Of a DNA stretch of 64,000 nt, positions 41,553 through 50,440 are shown in pieces; position 1 is the stretch's first letter; every line of letters starts with the position of its first letter. A program made the position numbers and the translations under genes. This DNA is from Flavobacteriales bacterium UBA7878 (GTDB taxonomy: Bacteria; Bacteroidota; Bacteroidia; Flavobacteriales; Schleiferiaceae): assembly GCA_002501205.1 (NCBI GenBank), contig DLRW01000036.1:1-64000 (forward strand), written 5' to 3'. Below the pieces are notes generated by a model. It ran no database searches. It saw nothing but the letters and a program-made list of their open reading frames with translations, and was not told the origin of the DNA.

Positions 41553-43211
41553 ATGACGGATTTAGATATTGCACGGGCTTACGAGCCAGCAACCATTGAT
41601 AAGATAGCCTCCAAATTAGACATCAAAGAAGAGGATCTCGAGTTCTACGGAAAGTACAAAGCCAAACTTCCACTCCATATTGCCAAAGAAGCCAAACAAG
41701 GTAAACTGATATTGGTTTCTGCCATTTCTCCTACTCCGGCCGGTGAGGGTAAAACCACTATGAGTATCGGTTTACATGATGCACTATGCAAGCTTAAAAA
41801 ACGCTCTTTAGCAGTTCTACGTGAACCCTCTTTAGGACCGGTATTTGGCATTAAGGGAGGCGCTACGGGAGGTGGTCATGCTCAGGTGGTGCCGATGGAA
41901 GATATCAACCTGCATTTTACCGGTGATTTTTCCGCCATTGAATCTGCTCATAATTTACTTTCCGCATTAATTGACAACCACCTTCATTTCAATCAATCGC
42001 CACAGATTGATCCTCGCTCCGTACTCTGGAAAAGAGCAATGGACTTGAATGATCGCGCCTTGCGTCATATTAATGTAGGTTTGGGTGGACGCAGTCATGG
42101 CATGCCTCGTGAAACCGGATTTGATATTACCGCTGCTTCTGAAATCATGGCTATTCTATGTATGGCCCTCGACCTTAATGATCTTAAGAAGAGATTGGGA
42201 AATATTCTGGTCGCCTACTCTTTTGATCGTAAGCCCGTATTTGCTCGTGACCTGAAAGCCGAAGGAGCAATGGCCGCTTTACTGAAAGATGCCATTAAAC
42301 CGAATTTAGTACAAAGCTTAGAAGGCAACCCGGTTCTGATGCACGGTGGGCCCTTTGCAAATATTGCCCAGGGAACCAATACTATTATCGCCACCCAAAC
42401 GGGTTTGCGTTTAGCTGATTATGTGGTTACTGAAGCCGGTTTTGGCTTTGATTTAGGCGGGGAGAAGTTCCTCGATCTTAAATGTCGTGCCGCAGCTTTG
42501 GCTCCGGAAGTGGTGGTTTTAGTGGCCACGGTGCGGGCATTAAAATATCATGGGGAGCAGCCATTGGCAGAATTGCAAACGGCTAATGTAGATGCCCTGC
42601 GCAAGGGGATGTGCAATTTGGAAAAGCATCTTGAAAATGTGAAGCAATTTGGATTGCCCGCAGTGGTAGTGGTAAACCGCTTCCCAACCGATACCGAGGC
42701 AGAGATTTCAGCTGTAATTGAAGAATGCGAAAAATTAGGCGTTCGAGCGGTAACCAGCACTGCCTGGGCCAATGGAGGAGAGGGCTCTGTAGATTTGGCC
42801 AAAGCCGTTTTAGAGACGATCGACGAAGCGGAAAACGACTTTAGTTTTTTATACAATCTGGATTTACCGGTGGAGAAGAAAATTGAGAAAATAGCGACTC
42901 AATTTTATGGCGCCGCTAAAGTGAGTTTTACCAGCACAGCTCGCAGAGATTTGAAACGTATTCAAGAATTGGGAATGAATGATGCGCCAATTTGCATTGC
43001 TAAAACCCAAAAGTCCCTAAGTGATGATCCGACCTTAAAAGGGCGGCCTAAAGATTTTAACTTTCAGGTTCGTGGTATTGAGATTGCCGCCGGTGCAGGC
43101 TTTGTAATTCCACTCTCCGGCGAAATTATGCGCATGCCTGGCTTACCTAAAGCTCCGGCTGCTCAAAACATTGACATTGACAAAGACGGAAATATTAGCG
43201 GTCTCTTTTAG
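41553..43211 (+). CDS. fhs: Formate--tetrahydrofolate ligase
   Basis: A 552-residue enzyme, about the standard length, that makes 10-formyltetrahydrofolate from formate, tetrahydrofolate and ATP. The P-loop is ISPTPAGEGKTTMSIG. GPVFGIKGGATGGGHAQVVPM and DINLHFTGDFSAIESAHNLL are the substrate-binding signatures. It feeds one-carbon units to purine synthesis and serine/glycine exchange. Two TAnnTTTT elements lie in the 65-base divergent gap (plus strand 41531-41538, minus strand 41521-41528), each with T in place of the final G. Confidence 0.97.
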   Translation: MTDLDIARAYEPATIDKIASKLDIKEEDLEFYGKYKAKLPLHIAKEAKQGKLILVSAISPTPAGEGKTTMSIGLHDALCKLKKRSLAVLREPSLGPVFGIKGGATGGGHAQVVPMEDINLHFTGDFSAIESAHNLLSALIDNHLHFNQSPQIDPRSVLWKRAMDLNDRALRHINVGLGGRSHGMPRETGFDITAASEIMAILCMALDLNDLKKRLGNILVAYSFDRKPVFARDLKAEGAMAALLKDAIKPNLVQSLEGNPVLMHGGPFANIAQGTNTIIATQTGLRLADYVVTEAGFGFDLGGEKFLDLKCRAAALAPEVVVLVATVRALKYHGEQPLAELQTANVDALRKGMCNLEKHLENVKQFGLPAVVVVNRFPTDTEAEISAVIEECEKLGVRAVTSTAWANGGEGSVDLAKAVLETIDEAENDFSFLYNLDLPVEKKIEKIATQFYGAAKVSFTSTARRDLKRIQELGMNDAPICIAKTQKSLSDDPTLKGRPKDFNFQVRGIEIAAGAGFVIPLSGEIMRMPGLPKAPAAQNIDIDKDGNISGLF

Positions 43212-43213
43212 TC

Positions 43214-43909
43214 TTGATTAGTATATCCGATTTACTGAGGGACTTAAAACAACATTTAACTCCCGAAAGGGTGGAGCGCATTGAAAGCGTTGCTGCTCAA
43301 AGGACTCGTAAGATTTGTTTGGTACTGGAAGATATTCGCCAGGAGCACAATATCGGTGCACTCTTGCGTACGGCTGATATTCTTGGAATTCAGGATGTGC
43401 ATTTGGTGAGCCAGCGCTATGAAGCTCGTTTGGCCAAGGCCATTGCTAAGGGCTCTACCAAATGGATAAGCTTGCATCGTTATCAGGAGCGAGATCAAAA
43501 CAATTTGGAGCTCTGTCTGGAGCAACTCCAAAAGGAGAACTACCAACTGGTGGTTGCTGATCCGGATGGCGAGGTAGATCTTCCCGATTTTCAATATCGG
43601 GGAAATAAATTGGCCTTATTGATGGGTTCGGAATGGGATGGTGTTTCTGAACAAGCTCGTTCCGTAGCCGCAACTAAGATTCGCATTCCTCAATATGGCT
43701 TTACCCAAAGCTTTAATGTTTCGGTAGCTTCTGCACTGATCCTACAGCAATTAAGTCAGAGTTTACGCAGTTCTGACTATCCCTGGAAATTAGAGGAAGA
43801 GGAGCGCCAGCAATTAGAATTGGATTGGACTATGGAGCGATTGGGAGCTTCAGCCTGGCCTTTACGTGAGAAAATTGAACAAGAATGGGAAGCCCAAAAC
43901 AAAGCATGA
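43214..43909 (+). CDS. trmH: tRNA (guanosine-2'-O-)-methyltransferase TrmH / SpoU family
   Basis: A 231-residue SPOUT methyltransferase starting at TTG, 2 bases after fhs. The three knot motifs are present: DIRQEHNIGALLRTADILGI, LLMGSEWDGVS and RIPQYGFTQSFNVSVASALIL. The Gln-x-Gly-Phe-x-Gln-Ser-Phe-Asn pattern and the C-terminal RLGASAWPLRE tail fit TrmH, which methylates G18 of tRNA. Other SpoU-class substrates such as rRNA remain possible. The ArsC/Spx gene starts inside its stop (ATGA overlap). Confidence 0.88.
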   Translation: MISISDLLRDLKQHLTPERVERIESVAAQRTRKICLVLEDIRQEHNIGALLRTADILGIQDVHLVSQRYEARLAKAIAKGSTKWISLHRYQERDQNNLELCLEQLQKENYQLVVADPDGEVDLPDFQYRGNKLALLMGSEWDGVSEQARSVAATKIRIPQYGFTQSFNVSVASALILQQLSQSLRSSDYPWKLEEEERQQLELDWTMERLGASAWPLREKIEQEWEAQNKA

Positions 43910-44271
43910 AACGAATATTTTACCTCAGTACCTGCGATACCTGTAAACGCTTAATGAAGGATTGGAATTTACCGGAATCTGTTTATCAGCAAGACATTAA
44001 GAAGGAAGCCATAAGTTCGGATCAATTAGAAACGATGCATAAGCTGGCTGGTTCTTATGAAGCTTTATTCAGTAAGCGTGCACGATTGTACAAAGAGCGC
44101 AATTTGGCTCAGACCGATCTTTCTGAGGCCGATATGAAAGCTTTGATTTTGGAACATTACAGTTTTCTAAAACGTCCGGTTTTAATTTGGGAAGATCAGA
44201 TTTTTATTGGCAATTCTAAAAAGAATGCAGAAGCGGTTAAGGCATTTATCGAGGCAAATAGGGAAGAATAG
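43906..44271 (+). CDS. ArsC/Spx-family thioredoxin-like protein
   Basis: About 121 residues from the ATG at 43906, which shares 4 bases with the trmH stop; an ATG at 43885 would give an unlikely tail. KRIFYLSTCDTCKRLMKDW at the N-terminus holds a CxxC pair in a thioredoxin fold, and the C-terminal FLKRPVLIWEDQIFIG has the conserved cis-Pro. Bacteroidota proteins of this type are usually annotated as arsenate reductase, but there is no arsenic gene here and the CxxC is not the single active Cys of true ArsC. A redox or Spx-like role is therefore possible. Confidence 0.85.
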   Translation: MKRIFYLSTCDTCKRLMKDWNLPESVYQQDIKKEAISSDQLETMHKLAGSYEALFSKRARLYKERNLAQTDLSEADMKALILEHYSFLKRPVLIWEDQIFIGNSKKNAEAVKAFIEANREE

Positions 44272-44389
44272 CTTTAGCTCGAAAAAGATTAAAGTCTTAG
44301 AAGCTGAGTCTAAAAAAATATCAAGCCCAAGCTGAACATTCCTCTAAGGAATTGTTTTTTGAAATATCTTTCCTTTTTGATTTGTACCC

Positions 44390-45862
44390 ATGACTACCGA
44401 TTCAAACACTGAAACTAATACTCCGAGTCCTAATCCTGAACCGCATCATCCTGAGCATAATCCCTTGGCAATAGCCTTTCGTTATGTGCGTAAATTCCTA
44501 AATCAAACGCTTCGAATTGAAGGGAATGCTCATCCTCAGGAAACCATTGAATCGATTAAAGCGGATATTGATTTCCAGGGCTACAATGTTTGGATTCTGA
44601 TCTTCAGTATTCTGATTGCCTCCATCGGATTGAATGTTAACTCGGGAGCGGTTGTAATTGGAGCCATGCTTATTTCACCCTTAATGGGTCCTATCTTAGG
44701 GATGGGCCTTAGTATGGGGATCAATGATTGGGCGACCATGAAGCGCTCCCTGCGCAACTTCGCCATTATGTTTTCGGTGAGTATCATTACCAGTACCATT
44801 TACTTTAGTGTTACTCCCTTGGTAGATGCGCAATCCGAATTATTAGCGCGTACCCGTCCTACTTTATTAGATGTATTTGTGGCCTTTATCGGTGGTTTAG
44901 CGGGTATATTGGCTGCTAACCGACGCATTAAAACCAATGTAGTACCCGGTGTAGCCATTGCTACCGCTTTGATGCCACCCCTGTGTACCGCAGGTTATGG
45001 TTTAGCTACGGGGCAGTGGTCCTTCTTTTTGGGAGCCTTTTACCTATTCTTAATCAATTCGATTTTCATTAGCCTGGCCACTTTCGTGATTGTGCGTTTC
45101 CTCAACTTCCCGGTTAAGGAATTTGTAGATCAAATAAGAGCTAAGCGCGCCCGTCGTTATATCGTAGCGGTTATCTTAATTATCGTAGTTCCCAGTGGCT
45201 ATACTTTCTACAATGTGGTTACCGAATCTTATTTTAATCGTCGGGTAGAATCTTTTATCTCTGACAATGTCTTTTACGATGGTGCAGAATTGGTAAAGAA
45301 AGAAGTGTTGCATGAAGAAGGAAAGGAGACCCAGATCAATTTGGTCTTTTTTGGCGAACCAATACCCGCTAAAATCATTGATTCCTGGCGCTCGAAATTG
45401 GGAGCTTACAATTTGGAAGGCTCCGTAATAAAAGTGGTCCAGCCCCAAAGTATGGATCAAATGAACTCCGAGGAGGTTACCAAATTGGTGGATGTGTTCT
45501 CGAAATCACAGTTGGAAATTCAGGATAAGGATCGCACTATCGCGGAGCTAAAATTAGCCCTGGAAGGAGAGCGTCGACAGCATTTACCCTTACAGCAAAT
45601 TCATAAAGAACTTCAGGTTATGTATCCACGCTTACACAGCGTTTCCATGGCGCGAATGGTAGAATTTACCGAAGGAGCAACCGACACTCTTATGATGGCA
45701 GAATTGAAGTGGAATGCTCCGGATACCAATGGTCTGGATGCCGAATGTAAAACCATCGGTCGATGGCTGGAGGCTCGTTTACAAGTGGATACCATCTCCG
45801 TTCAGCGCAAGTTGGTTAAGCTAAAGCCGATGGAAGTTGAGGTGAAGGGTTTAAAAAATTAA
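44390..45862 (+). CDS. DUF389 membrane protein
   Basis: A 490-residue protein. Residues about 65-280 contain six or so membrane helices with the DUF389 core: GAVVIGAMLISPLMGPILG, LRNFAIMFSVS and TNVVPGVAIATALMPPLC. The N-terminus is His- and Pro-rich (PEPHHPEHN), and a long charged soluble region after residue 300 includes a coiled coil. The function of DUF389 proteins is unknown; some are linked to stress or transport. Its stop overlaps the convergent YopX-like gene by 4 bases (TTAA). Confidence 0.85.
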   Translation: MTTDSNTETNTPSPNPEPHHPEHNPLAIAFRYVRKFLNQTLRIEGNAHPQETIESIKADIDFQGYNVWILIFSILIASIGLNVNSGAVVIGAMLISPLMGPILGMGLSMGINDWATMKRSLRNFAIMFSVSIITSTIYFSVTPLVDAQSELLARTRPTLLDVFVAFIGGLAGILAANRRIKTNVVPGVAIATALMPPLCTAGYGLATGQWSFFLGAFYLFLINSIFISLATFVIVRFLNFPVKEFVDQIRAKRARRYIVAVILIIVVPSGYTFYNVVTESYFNRRVESFISDNVFYDGAELVKKEVLHEEGKETQINLVFFGEPIPAKIIDSWRSKLGAYNLEGSVIKVVQPQSMDQMNSEEVTKLVDVFSKSQLEIQDKDRTIAELKLALEGERRQHLPLQQIHKELQVMYPRLHSVSMARMVEFTEGATDTLMMAELKWNAPDTNGLDAECKTIGRWLEARLQVDTISVQRKLVKLKPMEVEVKGLKN

Positions 45863-46272
45863 TCCTGCACTCCCAATTGTCTTTTTAATTCGGGGTTTAA
45901 CCAAAGATGAGAAAAGACTCTTAACTCCCTTGGATTGAAAAGACTAAGACCCTCTATTTCTAAGGGGAAGAAACTCTCATGGCGTATGGCCTTTATGCCA
46001 AAGACTTGTTGATTTCCTTCCCAAAGGATGACTCCTTCTTCATAAGGACCATCAGGGTCTACCTTGAAATAAAGAATATCCCATTCGTAGATATATCGAT
46101 TATTGCAGTCGCGGATTCCAATAAACTCGTCCACTTCATTGTATTCGGGTTTATAGCCTCGCCACCAAAATCCATCTTTGGAAAAGAGCACCATGCGTTC
46201 GCTAAGTTTGCGCATATAGCCCACAATCTCATGATCTTGCCTAAGTCGAAAACGTCGCTCGGGATTTTCCAT
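45859..46272 (-). CDS. YopX-like protein
   Basis: A 137-residue soluble protein. VDEFIGIRDCNNRYIYEWDILYF and the following GVILWEGNQQVFGIKAI match the YopX pattern as I remember it (a phage-derived domain that normally reads as an IG-x-x-D-K-x-G-x-x-I-Y-E-G-D-I strand pair). Here Trp replaces the usual Gly in YEWDI. YopX proteins are known mostly from phages and mobile DNA, but nothing else phage-like is nearby. It precedes uvrA in reverse order, 23 bases beyond that gene's stop on the same strand. Confidence 0.6.
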   Translation of the reverse strand: MENPERRFRLRQDHEIVGYMRKLSERMVLFSKDGFWWRGYKPEYNEVDEFIGIRDCNNRYIYEWDILYFKVDPDGPYEEGVILWEGNQQVFGIKAIRHESFFPLEIEGLSLFNPRELRVFSHLWLNPELKRQLGVQD

Positions 46273-46295
46273 AGCTACTAAACCCCTGGGTTGCT

Positions 46296-49079
46296 TTATA
46301 GTTTATCAACCAGGTATTTTCCGGTATAGGATTCCTTCACTTTTAATAAGCCCTCTGGGGCACCCTGGTAAACTAGTTTTCCACCCTTATTGCCACCTTC
46401 AGGACCTAAATCGATAATCCAATCGGCGCATTTCATCACATCAGGATGGTGTTCAATTACCACCAGGCTATGTCCGTTTTTCAGGAGGGCATAGAAGCTT
46501 TGCAGTAACTTTTGAATATCGTGAAAGTGCAATCCCGTGGTGGGCTCATCAAAGATGAAGAGCACCGGCGATTGACTTTGGCCTTTCCCTAAGAAGGTGG
46601 CCAACTTAATCCGCTGCGCTTCACCGCCCGAAAGGGTAGATGAGCTCTGACCCAAGCTTACATAACCTAAGCCTACATCCTGTAAAGGCTGAATTTTGTC
46701 GGCAATCTTTTCCTGACCGCTTTCGCGGAAGAAAGGAATCGCTTCATCTACGGTTAATTCGAGGATATTGAAGATGGACTTACCTTCAAATTTTACATCC
46801 AGAATTTCCTTCTTGAAACGCTGTCCCTGGCATTCATCACACTTTAGGTGCACATCAGCCATAAACTGCATTTCGATGGTGATTTCGCCTTCACCCTGGC
46901 ATTTTTCACAACGCCCACCATCAATGTTAAATGAGAAATATCCTGCCTTGTATTTACGGCTCTTCGATAGAGGTTGGGATGCATAGAGGGCACGGATATC
47001 ATCATAAGCTTTGAGATAGGTGACCGGATTGGAGCGAGAGCTCTTTCCAATCGGATTTTGATCTACAAACTCAACGTCACCAATATCATTAATGGCACCT
47101 CCTAAACGACCAAATTTTCCCGTCTTATCGGCATACGCTCCCAATCGCTTTTTAAGAGCTGGGTACAAAATCTTTCGAATTAAGCTCGACTTCCCAGAAC
47201 CACTTACACCGGTTACTACCGTAAAGCGATGTAAAGGAATTTGGATGTCAATATTCTTAAGGTTATTCTCTCGAGCACCGAAGATTTCGATGAATTTGCG
47301 CCCTTCTTTTTTAGTCGGAACCTCAATCTTGGCGTCACCGCGCAAGTAACGGGCAGTATAAGTATCTTCTTTGGCAATCAATTCCTGTGGGGTACCGGCA
47401 AAGAGAATTTCTCCGCCGTGGATACCGGCATCCGGCCCAATGTCTACGATATAATCTGCGGCCAGCATCATTTCCTCATCATGCTCTACGACTACAACGG
47501 TATTACCGAGATCGCGTAGATTTTTCACCACTCGAATTAATCGCTCCGTATCACGCGGATGAAGACCGATGCTAGGTTCATCCAAAATATAGGTTGATCC
47601 TACTAAAGCGCTTCCCAGGCTGGTAGCCAGATTAATCCGCTGGGACTCACCACCGGATAAAGTATTCGAAACACGGTTTAAGGTTAAATAGGGAAGGCCC
47701 ACGTCGCAGAGGTAGCGCAGGCGGTTATTAATCTCGATTAAGAGGCGTTTCGCAATCTGCTGCTCAGACTCCGTGAGTTCCAGCTTTTCGAAATGACTTT
47801 GCAGCTTATCAATAGGCCAGTTTATCAAATCAGTGAGTGCAAATCCACCTACTTTAACATAGCTGGCTTCTTTGCGCAGTCTGCTTCCTTTACAGGTGGT
47901 GCAACGGGTTTTTCCACGATACCTGGAGAGCATAACCCGAAACTGAATTTTATAGGATTTAGATTCGAGGTATTCAAAAAATTCATTGAGGCCTTTAAAA
48001 TGCTTGCTGCCATCCCACAACATATCATACTCTTCCGCCTTAAGCTCGAAAATAGGACGGTGAATCGGGAAGCCTGCTTTCTCAGCGCCTTGTATTAATT
48101 GCAGTTTCCATTCCTGCATCTTTTCACCTCGCCAGGGAAAGATTGCATCTTCGTAAACGGAAAGACTGGTATCGGGAATTACCAAATCCTCATCAATACC
48201 CATGATATTGCCAAAACCTTCGCATTTAGGGCAGGCCCCGAATGGATTGTTAAAGCTAAAAAGATGGGGACTGGGCTCTTCGAATTCAATCCCATCCAAT
48301 TCGAATTTATTGGAGAATTCGCGTGTCTCATTTTTACCGTATAGTTCAATCCGGCATAAGCCTCTTCCTTCAAAAAAGGCGGTTTGCAAGGAGTCTGTCC
48401 AACGGTTTAACTGCTCATCACTGCTGATATCCGCCGTAAGGCGATCTACCACAATCTCCAGGTTTTGGGGATCTTTAACTTCTTTCGGATCTAAGTCATT
48501 AATCAGAACTACTTCACTCTTCCAGGAAAGACGGCTAAATCCCTGTTGTTCTAATATTTCCAGTTGATCTTTTAAGCTGCGGTCATGTAAATGCAAAGGA
48601 GCCTTTAATAGAATTCGGGTATCCGGCGCCAGGCCTTTTACATATTCTAAGGCGTCTTCTATATGGTGCTTCTTCACCTCTTCACCACTTAGCGGAGAGA
48701 AGGTTCTGCCAATGCGCGCATAAAGCACTTTGAGGTAATCGTAAATCTCGGTGCTGGTCCCAACGGTAGAGCGGGGATTGCGAGAAATCACCTTTTGTTC
48801 GATGGCAACGGCCGGACTGATCCCTTTAATTTGATCAACCTCGGGTTTGTCTAATCGACCTAAAAATTGTCGGGCATAAGATGAAAGACTTTCAACATAG
48901 CGTCGTTGCCCTTCAGCGTAAAGGGTGTCGAAAGCCAGTGAGGATTTACCAGAGCCTGATAATCCGGTAATTACGGTTAGCTTTCCGTGAGGGATGCGCA
49001 GGCTGATGTTCTTCAAATTGTGAACGCGCGCACCTTTTATTTCAATCCAATCCTTATGGGAAGGGGAATTTTTTGTCAT
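46296..49079 (-). CDS. uvrA: Excinuclease ABC subunit A
   Basis: A 927-residue UvrA, close to the usual 940. Starting at the ATG at 49077-49079 it reads MTKNSPSHKDWIEIKGARVHNLKN. The first ATPase half has GLSGSGKSSLA, the insertion zinc finger is CPKCEGFG...CTTCKGSR, the second half has GVSGSGKSSLIRKI, and both signature segments (LSGGESQRINLA and LSGGEAQRIKLA) are followed by Walker B motifs. It detects damage in nucleotide excision repair with UvrB. The frame is open to 49181, but a promoter element at 49105-49112 lies inside, which favours 49079. Confidence 0.96.
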   Translation of the reverse strand: MTKNSPSHKDWIEIKGARVHNLKNISLRIPHGKLTVITGLSGSGKSSLAFDTLYAEGQRRYVESLSSYARQFLGRLDKPEVDQIKGISPAVAIEQKVISRNPRSTVGTSTEIYDYLKVLYARIGRTFSPLSGEEVKKHHIEDALEYVKGLAPDTRILLKAPLHLHDRSLKDQLEILEQQGFSRLSWKSEVVLINDLDPKEVKDPQNLEIVVDRLTADISSDEQLNRWTDSLQTAFFEGRGLCRIELYGKNETREFSNKFELDGIEFEEPSPHLFSFNNPFGACPKCEGFGNIMGIDEDLVIPDTSLSVYEDAIFPWRGEKMQEWKLQLIQGAEKAGFPIHRPIFELKAEEYDMLWDGSKHFKGLNEFFEYLESKSYKIQFRVMLSRYRGKTRCTTCKGSRLRKEASYVKVGGFALTDLINWPIDKLQSHFEKLELTESEQQIAKRLLIEINNRLRYLCDVGLPYLTLNRVSNTLSGGESQRINLATSLGSALVGSTYILDEPSIGLHPRDTERLIRVVKNLRDLGNTVVVVEHDEEMMLAADYIVDIGPDAGIHGGEILFAGTPQELIAKEDTYTARYLRGDAKIEVPTKKEGRKFIEIFGARENNLKNIDIQIPLHRFTVVTGVSGSGKSSLIRKILYPALKKRLGAYADKTGKFGRLGGAINDIGDVEFVDQNPIGKSSRSNPVTYLKAYDDIRALYASQPLSKSRKYKAGYFSFNIDGGRCEKCQGEGEITIEMQFMADVHLKCDECQGQRFKKEILDVKFEGKSIFNILELTVDEAIPFFRESGQEKIADKIQPLQDVGLGYVSLGQSSSTLSGGEAQRIKLATFLGKGQSQSPVLFIFDEPTTGLHFHDIQKLLQSFYALLKNGHSLVVIEHHPDVMKCADWIIDLGPEGGNKGGKLVYQGAPEGLLKVKESYTGKYLVDKL

Positions 49080-49104
49080 ACTAAACGTTAAAGAAAGCAA
49101 AAAG

Positions 49105-49112
49105 CAAAAGTA
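49105..49112 (-). promoter_or_regulatory. Promoter -7 element TACTTTTG for uvrA
   Basis: TACTTTTG on the minus strand fits TAnnTTTG and ends 25 bases before the uvrA start. Confidence 0.5.
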
Positions 49113-49127
49113 CCAAACCCACTTGCG

Positions 49128-49160
49128 TTTGTGGGATTGAAAACAAAAATTATATATTTG
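49128..49160 (+). promoter_or_regulatory. Promoter of the ECF sigma factor gene
   Basis: TTTG at 49128-49131, a 21-base spacer and TATATTTG at 49153-49160 give a full -33/-7 promoter of the Bacteroidota type. The start site would be near 49166, leaving a leader of about 117 bases in the 204-base gap between uvrA and the sigma factor. I see nothing else in this gap. Confidence 0.6.
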
Positions 49161-49283
49161 TTGACATGGGTAGCCAACCAAACAGAGCTACCAACGTCTA
49201 TTAATTAAATACCCATTGCGTATAGATACATAGTTACTTGATTGTTTTTTAGGATTGATTTATTAACCCCAATCATGTGAACT

Positions 49284-49871
49284 ATGGATTACACTGCAAT
49301 GAAAGATGCTGAGCTAATCAAGCTCTACATCGACGGAGACGAGAAAGCCCTTTCTTTTCTGATCAATAAACACGAGCAAAGGATCTTTTCCTATATCCTT
49401 AGCAAGATTCAAAACAGAGATCTCGCTAATGATGTATTTCAAGACACTTTCGTGAAGATCATCAAAACATTCCGCAAGGGCAATTACAACGAAGAAGGTA
49501 AGTTCCTGAATTGGGCACTGCGTATTGCACACAATCTGGTGATAGATCATTTCCGGAAGCAAAAGCGCATTCCTACAGTTACTCCCAATGATGAGTACGA
49601 CATCTTTAAAATTATTAAGGATGGCTCTGAAAATGCGGAAACTGGTATGATTCGCGAGCAAATTGAGAAAGACTTACACAAGCTTATTTTAAAATTACCC
49701 CCTGAGCAATTAGAGGTATTACGCCTGCGTCATTTCAGCGGATTAAGCTTTAAAGATATTGCGGATCAAACCGGAGTATCTATTAATACTGCTTTAGGTC
49801 GGATGCGCTATGCACTGATCAATCTTCGCAAATTGATGCAGGAACATAATATGAGTTTGAGTCTTTCCTAA
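49284..49871 (+). CDS. ECF-type sigma factor adjacent to uvrA
   Basis: A 195-residue sigma factor. Region 2: NDVFQDTFVKIIKTFRKGNYNEEGKF and WALRIAHNLVIDHFRKQKR. Region 4: QLEVLRLRHFSGLSFKDIADQTGVSINTALGRMRYALINLRK. Start ATG at 49284 or 49299 (MKDAELI). Sigma factors of this kind next to uvrA are conserved in Bacteroidota. A 48-residue protein follows in the same direction. Confidence 0.93.
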   Translation: MDYTAMKDAELIKLYIDGDEKALSFLINKHEQRIFSYILSKIQNRDLANDVFQDTFVKIIKTFRKGNYNEEGKFLNWALRIAHNLVIDHFRKQKRIPTVTPNDEYDIFKIIKDGSENAETGMIREQIEKDLHKLILKLPPEQLEVLRLRHFSGLSFKDIADQTGVSINTALGRMRYALINLRKLMQEHNMSLSLS

Positions 49872-49965
49872 AACATGTTTTGGTGTTTCTGCAATTTTTT
49901 TTGAAATGAAATACTAATCGTTTTCTCCTTGCCGTTATAGATAGGTCTATTTTCAAACACGGTAC

Positions 49966-50112
49966 ATGGATAAAACAACTACTTTACGAAATGATCATCA
50001 AGTGAACGCACGGCCAGACCGGCAAACCATTAAAAACATCCTCAATTTTTCTAAGGCCTATCGCTATGAAAAATTGGAAAATGGTCTGGATTTCGAGATG
50101 ATCCAAAATTAA
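49966..50112 (+). CDS. Conserved 48-residue protein downstream of the sigma factor
   Basis: ATG at 49966, TAA at 50110-50112, 48 residues: MDKTTTLRNDHQVNARPDRQ, then TIKNILNFSKAYRYEK and a C-terminal IQN. It is basic and probably helical (NILNFSKAY). I recall the same order, sigma factor then a small protein with an N-x-RPD-x-x-TI-x-x-I-x-x-F-S-K core, in other Bacteroidota, which supports a real gene. Function is unknown. It ends 1 base before a strong terminator hairpin, which fits a two-gene transcript with the sigma factor. Confidence 0.75.
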   Translation: MDKTTTLRNDHQVNARPDRQTIKNILNFSKAYRYEKLENGLDFEMIQN

Positions 50113-50113
50113 T

Positions 50114-50142
50114 AAAGAGCTCCTTCGGGGGCTCTTTTTTTT
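50114..50142 (+). terminator. Intrinsic terminator with UUCG tetraloop
   Basis: GAGCTCC at 50117-50123 pairs with GGGGCTC at 50128-50134 (one G-T pair) around the stable tetraloop TTCG, followed by eight T at 50135-50142. It ends the sigma factor transcript just before the DUF427 gene. Confidence 0.88.
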
Positions 50143-50155
50143 AGACCTTGCAGCC

Positions 50156-50440
50156 ATGAAAGCTTATTGGAATGGAGTGGTCGTTGCCGAAAGCGACGAA
50201 ACCATAATTGTAGAGGGAAACCACTATTTCCCAGCAGATTCGATCAAAAAAGAATTCTTCAAAGAATCCGATACCCATACCTGGTGTCCCTGGAAGGGAG
50301 AAGCCAGCTATTATCATTTAGCGGTAGATGGGAAAGAAAATCCAGATGCTGCCTGGTATTATCCTCAAACCAAACCCCTGGCCAATCATATTAAATCTTA
50401 TGTGGCTTTTTGGAAGGGTGTAGAAGTAAAAGAGGATTAA
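50156..50440 (+). CDS. DUF427 domain protein
   Basis: A 94-residue single-domain protein: KAYWNGVVVAES at the N-terminus, YFPADSIKKEF, THTWCPWKGEASYYHL and AAWYYPQTKP match the DUF427 pattern (SWAP-type beta fold with a conserved Cys-Pro-Trp-Lys-Gly). No biochemical function is known to me. It starts 13 bases after a terminator and shares its stop (TTAA) with rodA. Confidence 0.88.
   Translation: MKAYWNGVVVAESDETIIVEGNHYFPADSIKKEFFKESDTHTWCPWKGEASYYHLAVDGKENPDAAWYYPQTKPLANHIKSYVAFWKGVEVKED

Noticed and set aside
42548..42856. A 102-codon open frame on the minus strand
   Set aside because: It lies inside formate-tetrahydrofolate ligase in another frame, with no motif or start-site support.
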